Shown: one piece after another, positions 8,942 to 17,358 of the stretch
Layout of the letters: each line of letters begins with the position of its first letter
How positions within the stretch are numbered: position 1 is the first letter of the stretch
NCBI GenBank assembly: GCA_022447545.1
Contig: JAKVBI010000013.1
Location: forward strand, 62,001-126,000
Reading direction: 5' to 3'
Source of the DNA: Myxococcota bacterium
GTDB lineage: Bacteria > Myxococcota_A > UBA9160 > SMWR01
DNA: 64,000 nt
The notes under the pieces: model-generated
Told to the model about the DNA's origin: nothing
The model's database searches: none
What the model saw: only the letters and a program-made list of their open reading frames with translations
Translations under genes and position numbers: made by a program

Positions 8942-9859
8942 ATGCTGTCGGGCGAGAAGATTCTGGTGACAGGTGTGACGGGAGCCGTCACCTCCTGGCC
9001 CATCGCAAAGTCGCTGGCTTCGGAGAACGAAGTATGGGGGGTGGCGCGTTTCTCGGACCCCGAAGCCCGTGGACGAGTCGAGGCCAGTGGGATCCGCGTC
9101 CATCCCGTCGACTTGGCTCAGGGTGAACTGTCCGGCCTACCGGACGATTTCACCGTCGTGCTGCATTTTGCCCACGCGCGGATGGGAGAGGGTGAATTCA
9201 TCGAGGCCATCCAGGCCAATGCCGTGGGGGCCGGGCTCGTACTGCAACACTGTCGTAAGGCCAGAGCGGCCTTGGTCATCTCGTCGGCCGCCATCTACTC
9301 GACCCGTCCCGACGACCCGATGCACTTGTTTTCCGAGGGCGATGACATTGGCCGCAGTTATACGCCCTGGGCGCCTACCAGCCCAGCATCCAAGGTGAGC
9401 CTGGAGGCCGTGGCGCGTTTCTGTGCCGAAGCCTTCTCGCTGCCCGTCACCATCGCAAGAATCAGCACCGCCTATGGGCCCGCCGGAGGCATGCCGATCA
9501 TGGACATGGACTCGGTGGTCGCGGGCAAGACCGTCCACACCTGGTCGGACCCTTACCCGCACTCGCCCATCCATACCGACGACCTGATCGAGCAGGTCGA
9601 GCCCCTTCTGCATGCCGCGAGTGCACCCGCCAATATTGTGAACTGGTGTGGTGACGAGGTGGTCACTCAGCGGGAGTGGTGTGTTCAGGCGGGTGAGTTG
9701 GCCGGCGCCGAAGTGGATCTTCAGCTGACTCCCATCCCCGGGGCACAGCAGGGGGGGGCGGCGAACCCCGACCACCGTCGCTCCATCACGGGACCCTGCC
9801 GCCGAGTGTTTCGTGAATCCTTCCAGGAGATCTTTCACGAGCGTCATTCCCCGGTGTGA
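8942..9859 (+). CDS. NAD-dependent epimerase/dehydratase-like (extended SDR)
   Basis: This 305-residue protein starts MLSGEKILVTGVTGAV with the TGxxGxx NAD(P)-binding loop and has VISSAAIYS and IARISTAYGPAGG as in extended SDR sugar-nucleotide epimerases. The usual catalytic YxxxK reads SPASK: Lys151 is kept but the tyrosine position is Ser147, with Tyr140 seven residues upstream. It may therefore be a non-canonical reductase or a binding protein. GGAGGG precedes the ATG by 6 bases. A run of eight G at 9751-9758 lies in the C-terminal third. The substrate is unknown. Confidence 0.85.
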   Translation: MLSGEKILVTGVTGAVTSWPIAKSLASENEVWGVARFSDPEARGRVEASGIRVHPVDLAQGELSGLPDDFTVVLHFAHARMGEGEFIEAIQANAVGAGLVLQHCRKARAALVISSAAIYSTRPDDPMHLFSEGDDIGRSYTPWAPTSPASKVSLEAVARFCAEAFSLPVTIARISTAYGPAGGMPIMDMDSVVAGKTVHTWSDPYPHSPIHTDDLIEQVEPLLHAASAPANIVNWCGDEVVTQREWCVQAGELAGAEVDLQLTPIPGAQQGGAANPDHRRSITGPCRRVFRESFQEIFHERHSPV

Positions 9860-9947
9860 CCCCTGGATCGGCTCATTCCAGAATAGAGGCGGCCTGGGTG
9901 TTCTCAGGCGCACGGGCTTGCGCTCGGTGACGTGATACACCTCTGTA

Positions 9948-10655
9948 ATGGTCTGGGTCGGGGGAGTGGATGGTTGCCGAGGGGGGTGGTTTCGCGTTCT
10001 GCGCGACACCACGAGCGGAGAATTGGCTTTCGGGCTCTTCCAGCGCGCGGAGAATTTGCTGGAGGCACCTCCCATCCCTTCAGTTCTTGCCCTCGATATG
10101 CCCATCGGCCTTCCGGAGGCGGGTGGACGCTCGTGTGATCGCCTGGCACGCGTGTGTCTGGGGTCGGATCGGCGCAACAGTGTGTTTCCTGCGCCAATCC
10201 GTTCGGCCCTGGATGCTTCGAGCCATGAACAGGCCAGTGAGATCACACAGGCCATCGATGGCCGTCGTGTGAGTGCTCAAGCATGGGGTCTGTTCCCCAA
10301 AATTCGGCAGGTGGATACGTGGTTGCGCACGTGCGATCTCGCCGGCCAGCGGGCCTGGGAAGCTCATCCAGAACTCTCGTTCTGGGCGTGGAACGAGGGA
10401 TGCTCCATGAGTCACGCCAAGAAAACTCCTTCCGGGCGCGAGCAACGCTTGCGCTTGGCCGAGGCCTGGCTTGGGCCGGAACTGCTGTTGCGTGCTCGTG
10501 GAAGCTGGAAGCGTAGTGAGTTGGCGGACGACGACATCCTAGACGCTGTGGCCAACCTATGGACGGCACATCGCATCGGCGAGGGGACTGCCCAGGTGTT
10601 ACCCGATCCACCCCCCATGGATGCGGTGGGGCTGCCCATGCGGATCGTCTACTGA
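9948..10655 (+). CDS. DUF429 family protein
   Basis: This 235-residue protein shows the full DUF429 pattern: GGVDGCRGGW at the start, LALDMPIGLPE followed by RSCDRLAR and RNSVFPAP, then AHPELSFWAWN and a C-terminal ADDDILDAVANLW. Several conserved acidic residues in an RNase H-like arrangement underlie the prediction of nuclease activity for this family; the biochemical role is unproven. No clear Shine-Dalgarno precedes the ATG. It follows the epimerase-like gene by 88 bases and converges on the MFS gene ending at 10698. Confidence 0.88.
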   Translation: MVWVGGVDGCRGGWFRVLRDTTSGELAFGLFQRAENLLEAPPIPSVLALDMPIGLPEAGGRSCDRLARVCLGSDRRNSVFPAPIRSALDASSHEQASEITQAIDGRRVSAQAWGLFPKIRQVDTWLRTCDLAGQRAWEAHPELSFWAWNEGCSMSHAKKTPSGREQRLRLAEAWLGPELLLRARGSWKRSELADDDILDAVANLWTAHRIGEGTAQVLPDPPPMDAVGLPMRIVY

Positions 10656-10697
10656 CGCATCTGCCAAGGCAAAACTCCGACCCAGGAGACTGATGAT

Positions 10698-12056
10698 TCA
10701 GTGCTCGTCCTCGTTCAGCGAGCGCCCTGTGTTCTTCGGGGTCAGTAGCACCAGTGCGGCAGTCATGAGGCCCGTGGCCGCCATGGCGAGAAAAGCGCCG
10801 GTGAACCCCGTTCGTGATTCCACGGCAAAGATGATCTGTCCGCAAAAGGCTCCACCCAGGTGACCCACGCCATCGCTCAGAGAAACTCCGGTGGCGCGCA
10901 CGCGAGTGGGGAAGCTCTCGCCCGTGATGGTGTAGAGCAGTGGCACCACGAGCCCGATGGTAAATGAGGCCACGAAGCCCAGCACTGGGATGGTGGTGGT
11001 CGAAGCCGTAAATCCGATGGTGCCAAGGCTCACAGCCCAGACCAGGGCAGCCAGGGCAGAGGTCAGGCGCCGATCCATTCGGTCGCTCATGAAGACTGCC
11101 GTGACGGAGCCGGCTACGAAGCCAAAGCCGGTGACCGACAGGGAACCGATGCTCTGAGTGAGGCTGAGCCCATGGCCCGAGAAGAGGTCTGCGGCCAGAG
11201 TGAGCCACGCGTAGTTGCCCACGTAGTAGACGAACCAAAGTACGCCCAGCACGAGCAGGTGATTTCGGTGAGGTGGCAAGAGGAGTGCCTTGAGCGCTGG
11301 GTCGGAATTTGGCGCAACCGATGCGATGGGCCCAGGCGGCTCGAGCGGTTGACCGAGGCGTGATTCGGCCAGCGCCTCGGCAGATGCCAGAGCCGACTCC
11401 GCTTCATCGAGCCTCCCGCGCGCCACCAGCCAGTGGATGGACGGGGGTAGGCCTCTGCGCATGAAACCGATGAGCGTTCCTCCAAGCGCGCCGGCTACGA
11501 ACAGTGCCCGCCACCCCCAGCTGAAATGGGGTACCAGATGAAAGGCCAGCAGGGGAACGAACGCGAAGCCCGAAAACGCTGCGACCAGTGTCCAACCCGT
11601 GAATCGACCCCGCAGGGGCGCGGGAGAGGACTCTGCCATGTAGGTGGTGACCAGGGCGATTTCGGCTCCGATCCCCATGCCAGAGATGAAGCGCCAGAAG
11701 ATCAACCAACCTAGGCTCGGACTGGTGGCGGAGAGCAGGGAGCCGATGGAAAAGGCGGCGACGGAAAGGAACAGGCTCACTCGCCTGCCGTAGCGATCAC
11801 CAATTCGGCTGTCGAGAAACGAGCCCAGGATGTATCCCACCAGCCCGCTTGTCACCGACCAACTCGCCGTTTCCACCGTGACGCCGAACTCCTGGGTGAT
11901 CACTGGGAGCGCGAAACCAATGGTCACGATGTCGAAGAAGGCGAAAAAGAAGCCTGCTCCGATGATCCATAGGACGGAGGTCGGGTAGGGCCATACCGGA
12001 ATCCGGTCGAGCCGTGCGATCAGTTCTGCTCCGCTGGAAGCTGTTCTCTGGGTCAT
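10698..12056 (-). CDS. MFS transporter (sugar/aromatic acid porter type)
   Basis: This 452-residue polytopic protein has about 12 hydrophobic segments. The loop between helices 2 and 3 is SRIGDRYGRRVSLF, the classic MFS DRxGRR motif. The helix 4-5 region has RFISGMGIGAEIALVTTYMAE and APLRGRFTG, as in the metabolite/H+ symporter and aromatic-acid groups. A central loop (residues about 210-250) is cytoplasmic and hydrophilic. It probably imports an organic acid or aromatic compound into the cytoplasm, in line with the hydrolases divergently transcribed next to it. Substrate specificity cannot be read from sequence. Confidence 0.92.
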   Translation of the reverse strand: MTQRTASSGAELIARLDRIPVWPYPTSVLWIIGAGFFFAFFDIVTIGFALPVITQEFGVTVETASWSVTSGLVGYILGSFLDSRIGDRYGRRVSLFLSVAAFSIGSLLSATSPSLGWLIFWRFISGMGIGAEIALVTTYMAESSPAPLRGRFTGWTLVAAFSGFAFVPLLAFHLVPHFSWGWRALFVAGALGGTLIGFMRRGLPPSIHWLVARGRLDEAESALASAEALAESRLGQPLEPPGPIASVAPNSDPALKALLLPPHRNHLLVLGVLWFVYYVGNYAWLTLAADLFSGHGLSLTQSIGSLSVTGFGFVAGSVTAVFMSDRMDRRLTSALAALVWAVSLGTIGFTASTTTIPVLGFVASFTIGLVVPLLYTITGESFPTRVRATGVSLSDGVGHLGGAFCGQIIFAVESRTGFTGAFLAMAATGLMTAALVLLTPKNTGRSLNEDEH

Positions 12057-12206
12057 CTTCGCGTTCCGGGTGAGAGGGGTAGAGATTACCGTAGGGTTGA
12101 CCGCATGGTTTCCTCAGGAGGGTCTCCCTGGACGCATCTCGATTTCTAGTCCACGAGTGCACTGGACGGGGTAGCGTACCGAGCCGCAACGCCAGTGAGG
12201 TCAGCC

Positions 12207-13385
12207 ATGCCGACGCCCCGCGCCGAGCCTTTCGAGATCCATGTTCCCGACGACGCCCTCGACGATCTTCGCGATCGCTTGTTGCGGTGGCGTGCAACGC
12301 CGGATTTCGACAACGACGACTGGCGGTACGGAACGAATGGGGACTATCTGTCCGAGCTCGTGGGCTACTGGATCGATGAATACGATTGGCGGACCCACGA
12401 GGCGGCCATGAACGCTTTCTCGAACTACCGCGTGGAAATCGATGGTATGCCCATCCACTTCCTGCACGAAGCTGGCCGTGGTCCCACCCCCCTGCCCCTT
12501 GTGCTCAGCCACGGCTGGCCCTGGACCTTTTGGGACTTCGAGCAGGTGATCGGTCCTCTCGCCGACCCCGGAGCTCATGGAGGTGATCCGGCGGATGCCT
12601 TCGATGTGATCGTCCCATCTTTGCCAGGCTTCGGATTTTCTTCACCGTTGAACCGAAGTGGTGTGGGGATCACCACCACGGCGGTTCTATGGGACGAACT
12701 CATGCGCGGCGTGCTCGGTTACGAGCACTACGGCGCCCAGGGAGGAGACTGGGGTGCGATCGTGAGCGCGACTCTGGGGCATCGCTTTGCAGACGCTGTG
12801 GTCGGAGTCCACGAGAGCCTTCCCGGTTTCCTTGGTCTCGACTACGCGTCCCTTGCTCCAGAGGACTACGGACCCGATGAGGCGGACTGGCCGGCTCGCA
12901 TGGCTGCGAAAATGGCGACGGCGACGAGCCACATGGCAGTGCACTCCATGGACCCCCAGACTCTCGCCTACGCGCTGGATGACTCACCGGTCGGATTGGC
13001 GGCGTGGATCGTCGAGCGACGTCGCGCCTGGGGCGATTGTGGGGGAGATGTCGAGAGCCGTTTCTCGAAAGACCACCTGCTGACCACGGTTTCCGTTTAC
13101 TGGCACACGCGCACCATCGGCACCAGCATGCGGTACTACTTCGAGAACGCCCACGGTGAGCAGTTCGCGCCCGTCCACGACCGTCAGCCAGCCGTGGAGG
13201 TTCCGAGTGGTTTTGCGGTCTTCCCTGAAGACGTTCTGCTGGTGCCGCGCAAAGTGGCTGAGCGCCATGCCAACGTCCAGCGCTGGACCGTCATGGAGGC
13301 CGGGGGGCACTTTGCGCCCGCCGAAGAGCCCGAGTGTCTGGTCGAGGATGTACGTGCCTTCTTTCGGACCTTGCGGTCCACCTGA
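12207..13385 (+). CDS. Epoxide hydrolase, EHN-domain family
   Basis: This 392-residue alpha/beta hydrolase has the N-terminal epoxide-hydrolase segment (PFEIHVPDDALDDLRDRL, about residues 8-105). The core follows with the oxyanion motif LSHGWPWTFWDF, nucleophile Asp181 in GGDWGA and catalytic His368 in GGHFAP near the C-terminus. It would convert an epoxide to a vicinal diol in the cytoplasm. The ATG at 12207 has GAGG 6 bases upstream; a GTG at 12195 is possible but less supported. It is divergent from the MFS transporter, and a TAGCGT -10-like hexamer lies at 12172-12177. The natural substrate is unknown. Confidence 0.93.
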   Translation: MPTPRAEPFEIHVPDDALDDLRDRLLRWRATPDFDNDDWRYGTNGDYLSELVGYWIDEYDWRTHEAAMNAFSNYRVEIDGMPIHFLHEAGRGPTPLPLVLSHGWPWTFWDFEQVIGPLADPGAHGGDPADAFDVIVPSLPGFGFSSPLNRSGVGITTTAVLWDELMRGVLGYEHYGAQGGDWGAIVSATLGHRFADAVVGVHESLPGFLGLDYASLAPEDYGPDEADWPARMAAKMATATSHMAVHSMDPQTLAYALDDSPVGLAAWIVERRRAWGDCGGDVESRFSKDHLLTTVSVYWHTRTIGTSMRYYFENAHGEQFAPVHDRQPAVEVPSGFAVFPEDVLLVPRKVAERHANVQRWTVMEAGGHFAPAEEPECLVEDVRAFFRTLRST

Positions 13386-13404
13386 TTCGGAGGTCTCCTC
13401 TGAA
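13386..13404 (+). terminator. Stem-loop directly after epoxide hydrolase gene
   Basis: Right after the stop codon, TTCGGAGG and CCTCTGAA pair (one G-U pair) around a three-base loop TCT. It probably ends the epoxide hydrolase transcript. No U-tract is present. Confidence 0.45.
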
Positions 13405-13548
13405 CGCGGCGTTGTCACATCCTTGGATGGTGCTCGGGCCCCAAAGCGCGGAGAGACCGAAGCCGAGTCGCCATCGGCCCTTCGTCGTACGCGCATGGTA
13501 GAGTTCGTTCCGGATGGGGGCGTAGATCGAAAGGGGAGTGGTTAGCGA

Positions 13549-14334
13549 GTGGCGAAGGGAAGACTCCAGGATCGGAAGGTACTCGTGGTGGGCGCCTCTT
13601 CGGGCATTGGCCTGGCCAGCGGCCAGGCCATTGCGGCCGAGGGTGGGCGGGTGGCTTTTGCGGCGCGTAGGGTGGCCTTGCTGGAGGAGGCCGTGGCTGC
13701 GGCCGGCGCCGGCAGTGTCGCCTTGGCATGCGACGTCTGCGACCCGGCGTCCTGCGAGCAGGCGGTGGACCAAGCGGCTGAGGCCCTGGGCGGACTCGAT
13801 GCTCTCGTCTACACGCCAGGGGTCACGCTCTACAACGACATCCAGGACATGGACGCCGATGCCTGGCGTCTGACTCTCGATACCAACGTCATCGGGGCGA
13901 GCCTGGTCATGAGCCAGGCGCTTCCGCACTTGGAGAAGGTTCGCGGCAAAGCCGTATTTTTTTCGTCCATCTCCATTGACGATCAGCCCCCCCGGCGCGG
14001 TATGGCGCCCTATGTGGTGAGCAAGACCGCTCTCGAGACACTCGTTCGCGCCTGGCAGGGAGAGCACCAGAGCGTGGGATTCACCACCATTGCCATGGGT
14101 GACACCTTGTCGGGCAAGGTGGGTGAGAGCAACAACAGCCGCCTTCCCGACTATGTCCAGGGCTGGATCGAAAAGGGTTACATGTACGGTCGGTTGATGG
14201 AGGCCGAGAGTGTGGCGGCCCAGGTCGTGAACGTGCTGAGTTCACCCGAGACGGTCCGGCGCCTCGCCATCACTCCACAGTACGCCGACGCGGACACGGT
14301 GATGGAGAGTGTCTTCGTCTCAGAAGACGCCTGA
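13549..14334 (+). CDS. Short-chain dehydrogenase/reductase
   Basis: This 261-residue classical SDR has the cofactor loop GASSGIG (from residue 15), active-site Ser142 and YVVSK with Tyr155 and Lys159. The NNAG position reads VYTPG, a divergence found in some SDR subfamilies. It would oxidise or reduce a hydroxyl/keto group with NAD(P). The GTG at 13549 is preceded by AAGGGGAG. A hairpin (GTCTTC 14311-14316 with GAAGAC 14323-14328) overlaps the end of the gene. It lies between an epoxide hydrolase and an esterase, which suggests the same catabolic set; the substrate is unknown. Confidence 0.9.
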   Translation: MAKGRLQDRKVLVVGASSGIGLASGQAIAAEGGRVAFAARRVALLEEAVAAAGAGSVALACDVCDPASCEQAVDQAAEALGGLDALVYTPGVTLYNDIQDMDADAWRLTLDTNVIGASLVMSQALPHLEKVRGKAVFFSSISIDDQPPRRGMAPYVVSKTALETLVRAWQGEHQSVGFTTIAMGDTLSGKVGESNNSRLPDYVQGWIEKGYMYGRLMEAESVAAQVVNVLSSPETVRRLAITPQYADADTVMESVFVSEDA

Positions 14335-14387
14335 ATTCAGACAGTCTCTGCGAATCGTTTGCCAACCCCAATGGGTGGGATGGAGTC

Positions 14388-15335
14388 ATGAGCCAGCGCA
14401 ACTACGACCCCGACTTCGATGAGCTGCTTCCTCTTCTGCCTACCGTGACCGACTTCTCCAGCCTAGAGGCGGTTCAGGAGATGCGCGCCAATCGCGCGAA
14501 CATGCTCGGCGAAGTTGTCGATCGCGATGACGTCGACAAAGACGACCGGGTCATTCCGGGTCCCGCCGACTCGCCCGATGTGCCGATCCGAATCTATCGG
14601 TCGAAGGTCGAAACCGACGGTCCCCGGCCCGGGGTGTTCGAGATTCACGGTGGTGGCTTCATGATGGGAAGCATCGACATGATGGACGCCTGGTGCCAAC
14701 GGGTCGCTGCCGAACTCGATGTGGTGGTGGTGTCGGTCGAATATCGCCTGGCGCCCGAAGACCCCTACCCCGCCGGCGTCGAGGATTGCTACGCGGCTCT
14801 TGCCTGGATGGCGGCTCAGGCCGATGCGCTTGGGGTCGATCCGAAGCGGATTGCCGTGGCGGGACAGAGTGCGGGAGGGGGTCTGGCGGCGGCGACCGCT
14901 TTGCTCGCTCGAGATCGAGGAGGGCCCGAGCTGTGTTTTCAACTGCTCGAGATTCCCGAACTCGACGATCGCCTCGACACGCCCTCCATGTTGGCCTTCA
15001 CGGATACACCTCTGTGGAACCTGCCCAACGCCCGATGGAGTTGGCGCCACTACCTCGGTCCCAACCACCAGGGTGAGGTCTCCCCCTACGCGGCACCCGC
15101 CCGTGCCGAAGACCTCTCGGGCCTACCCCCCGCCTACGTGTCCACCATGGAGTTCGACCCGCTGCGCGACGAGGGCATCCTGTACGCGACACGCATGCTG
15201 CAGGCGGGGATCTCGGTCGAGTTGCACTCCTTTCCGGGCACCTTTCACGGGTCGGCGCTCTTGCCGGGGGCCGAGGTCTCTAAGCGCAGCCTCGACGAAG
15301 TGATCGGGGTGCTTCGCCGCAGGTTGGCTGCCTGA
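14388..15335 (+). CDS. Alpha/beta hydrolase, hormone-sensitive-lipase (HSL) family
   Basis: This 315-residue esterase has the HSL oxyanion motif HGGG (residues 87-90), nucleophile Ser161 in GQSAGGG, acid Asp in EFDPLRDEG and base His in PGTFHGS. Such enzymes hydrolyse short-chain carboxylic esters in the cytoplasm. The ATG at 14388 has GGGATGGAG just upstream. It follows the SDR by 53 bases, so the two may be co-transcribed. The cap region is short. The substrate is unknown. Confidence 0.93.
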   Translation: MSQRNYDPDFDELLPLLPTVTDFSSLEAVQEMRANRANMLGEVVDRDDVDKDDRVIPGPADSPDVPIRIYRSKVETDGPRPGVFEIHGGGFMMGSIDMMDAWCQRVAAELDVVVVSVEYRLAPEDPYPAGVEDCYAALAWMAAQADALGVDPKRIAVAGQSAGGGLAAATALLARDRGGPELCFQLLEIPELDDRLDTPSMLAFTDTPLWNLPNARWSWRHYLGPNHQGEVSPYAAPARAEDLSGLPPAYVSTMEFDPLRDEGILYATRMLQAGISVELHSFPGTFHGSALLPGAEVSKRSLDEVIGVLRRRLAA

Positions 15336-15554
15336 CCTCGGGGGCCCGTGTTTCTTGCCAGCTGGGGTCTGATTCTGGGGAACCTTCGTCAAGAACGGTG
15401 ATCCGGGGCCAATCGATTGATTCCGATCCCCGAACTGACCGGCCATCGCTGTTCAAGGCGTCCGGTTTTCCGATACAGTGGAGCCGGTTCTCGGAGGGGA
15501 GCTTCGGGCTGGCCGGGGCGAGACGATGAGCGCCGCGCGACCAAGGGGAAAACG

Positions 15555-15989
15555 ATGGCTGTGCCGACACACGAGCAATTAAAGCAGTGGGCCCAGGGTT
15601 ACGTGGAGCACTGGAACTCGGGTGACAAGGAGGCTTGGAGGCAGAATTGGCTCTCGGTGGCGCCCGGAGACTTCACCATGTGGGATCCCGTGGGCACTCC
15701 TTCCAAGCATGGTTTCGAGCACTGTGCACTCGATTCCTATGATCTCTTCCAGCCGGCAGTTCGTTTCCATGTTCCGCCCGAGACCTGTTTCTTCAACGGA
15801 AATGAAGTGGCCTGGGTGATGCAGAATCTCTTTGAACGCGACGGTGAAACCCAGCGTCACAACAGCATCGAGACCTACCAGTTTGGTGACGACGGCTCGG
15901 TGGTGATTCGGACCTACTACGTGGTTCCCTCCCATGACGACGCTGCGCTCGGGGAGATTTTTCAGACCTACCTGCCGGGCGAGAAGTAA
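15555..15989 (+). CDS. SnoaL-like / NTF2-fold protein
   Basis: This 144-residue protein looks like an NTF2-fold polyketide-cyclase-like (SnoaL) protein: an N-terminal helix HEQLKQWAQGYVEHWNSGD, a WDPVGTP loop, and beta strands including VAWVMQNLFERDGE and VVIRTYYVVP. The family includes small isomerases, dehydratases and ligand-binding proteins. The ATG at 15555 has AAGGGGAA upstream and gives a family-typical length; an extension to 15417 is unlikely. A GATACAGT promoter-like stretch lies near 15473. It converges on the amidohydrolase gene. The function is unknown. Confidence 0.78.
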   Translation: MAVPTHEQLKQWAQGYVEHWNSGDKEAWRQNWLSVAPGDFTMWDPVGTPSKHGFEHCALDSYDLFQPAVRFHVPPETCFFNGNEVAWVMQNLFERDGETQRHNSIETYQFGDDGSVVIRTYYVVPSHDDAALGEIFQTYLPGEK

Positions 15990-16060
15990 ACGGGGAGTCT
16001 TCGTTTCCGAACTTCCGAGTCGGGGATCGGGTTAACGGGGCGCGCGATGGGATCGCCGAG

Positions 16061-17236
16061 TCACGTGATCGGATCGCCCATGCGTGCGAATACGTCGGCC
16101 ATCTCGCCTCCATAGAAGCGTTGACGCCGGGTTTCGGATAGATCCTTCAGCGCCTCTCGGTAGTAGCCCATGGGATCGGTGTAGCCTTCGAAGTGTGGAA
16201 AGTCCGATGAGAAGACGATCATCTCGTCGGGAAGCTCCTCGATCACCCGTGAAACGGGCTGGTCGGTCGCCCAGGACAGGGGGGTGCCGCGCACATTTCG
16301 TGTCAGGTACTCGCTCGGCTTGAGGGGATACTTCCATTTGCCGAGGAACAGTTCGCTGGTAGGCACGATCCGGCCATCGATTTGTCGGTGAAACCAAGGC
16401 AGCCAGCCCACTCCGAGCTCTGCGAGGAGCAGGGTGAGGGTCGGGTGTCGCTCGAAGACGCCGTTGAAGACGAAGGCCGAGAGCAGCGTCTGGGCTCCTA
16501 CGTGTAGGTGGCTCGATGCGAACTGGCGCAACTGGTCGACGTCGGTGCCCAGGTTGGCCCAGCCGGGATCGAAGGCACTGCGCTCGAAGCCCACGTGCAA
16601 CATCGGCGCCATTCCGAGGTCCGTGGCGGTAGACCACAGCCGGTCCCATTGGGGGTGGCATGGTGGGATCCCATTCACGGGGTAGCCCGGGATCAGGAAG
16701 ATTCGGCTGTTTCGGGCGCGCATGCGTGTCAGTTCCTCGATCGCCCAGTCGAGGTCCGAGCAGTCCAGGGTGGTGACCGGCAGCAGCCGTCCTGCGGCCG
16801 CGTCGCAGTTGTCGGCGAGCCAGCCGTTGCAGGCTCGGATGGCTTCTCGTAGTAGCGGTGGATCCCGGTCCTCGAGGGCAATCCGGTACGCCATGCCCGA
16901 CAAGCAGATCACGTTCTGCACGTCGATGCCCTGGCTGTCGAGCCATTCGACCCGCGCTGCGGCGTTTGCGACTTCGAACTGGTTGTGACCCTCGAACTCG
17001 GCGCGGCGCTCGGCTTCGCCCTCCTTCTCCTGGGCGAATAGGGTGAGCAGGCCCGGCGGTGTGAGTTCCTCCACGGTGGGCTGGTCGGCTTCGGGCACGT
17101 CGCGCAGCAGATTGCCGGCGATCCCGTCGATGGCGGTGATCGCCGGGTTGAGGGTCGGGAGCCGGGACGACAGCTCGGGATAGGGGTCGAGCCAATCTTC
17201 ACCGGGCTCGAAGTGGGAATCGATGTCGAAGATCAC
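16061..17236 (-). CDS. Amidohydrolase family 2 (TIM-barrel metal-dependent hydrolase)
   Basis: This 391-residue protein starts MIFDIDSHFEPGEDWLD, where DxDxHxEP is the metal-site signature of the ACMSD-like amidohydrolase_2 family. It ends in the matching SSDFPHFEG segment, which supplies the barrel-end Asp. Inner motifs include FQ/GVGWLPW-like sequence after TLTLLLAELG. The enzymes hydrolyse or decarboxylate aromatic and cyclic acids. The GTG at 17236 is chosen for the AGGAGG 4 bases upstream. It is divergent from the FAD dehydrogenase gene, suggesting a shared control region of 122 bases. The substrate is unknown. Confidence 0.9.
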   Translation of the reverse strand: MIFDIDSHFEPGEDWLDPYPELSSRLPTLNPAITAIDGIAGNLLRDVPEADQPTVEELTPPGLLTLFAQEKEGEAERRAEFEGHNQFEVANAAARVEWLDSQGIDVQNVICLSGMAYRIALEDRDPPLLREAIRACNGWLADNCDAAAGRLLPVTTLDCSDLDWAIEELTRMRARNSRIFLIPGYPVNGIPPCHPQWDRLWSTATDLGMAPMLHVGFERSAFDPGWANLGTDVDQLRQFASSHLHVGAQTLLSAFVFNGVFERHPTLTLLLAELGVGWLPWFHRQIDGRIVPTSELFLGKWKYPLKPSEYLTRNVRGTPLSWATDQPVSRVIEELPDEMIVFSSDFPHFEGYTDPMGYYREALKDLSETRRQRFYGGEMADVFARMGDPIT

Positions 17237-17358
17237 GGAGCCTCCTGATTCCACGGTGTGCATTCATTATGGCACTCCCCTCCCTGTGGTGTGGGTTCTG
17301 GACGGGGTCTCCACGGTACCTGATATCCTTTCCCCGCCTGAGGCTTCGGAGGCTGAGC

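Noticed and set aside
15410-15419. CAATCGATTG palindrome upstream of the SnoaL-like gene
   Set aside because: A 10-bp palindrome is common by chance and it lies too far upstream (about 140 bases) of the start with no other support.
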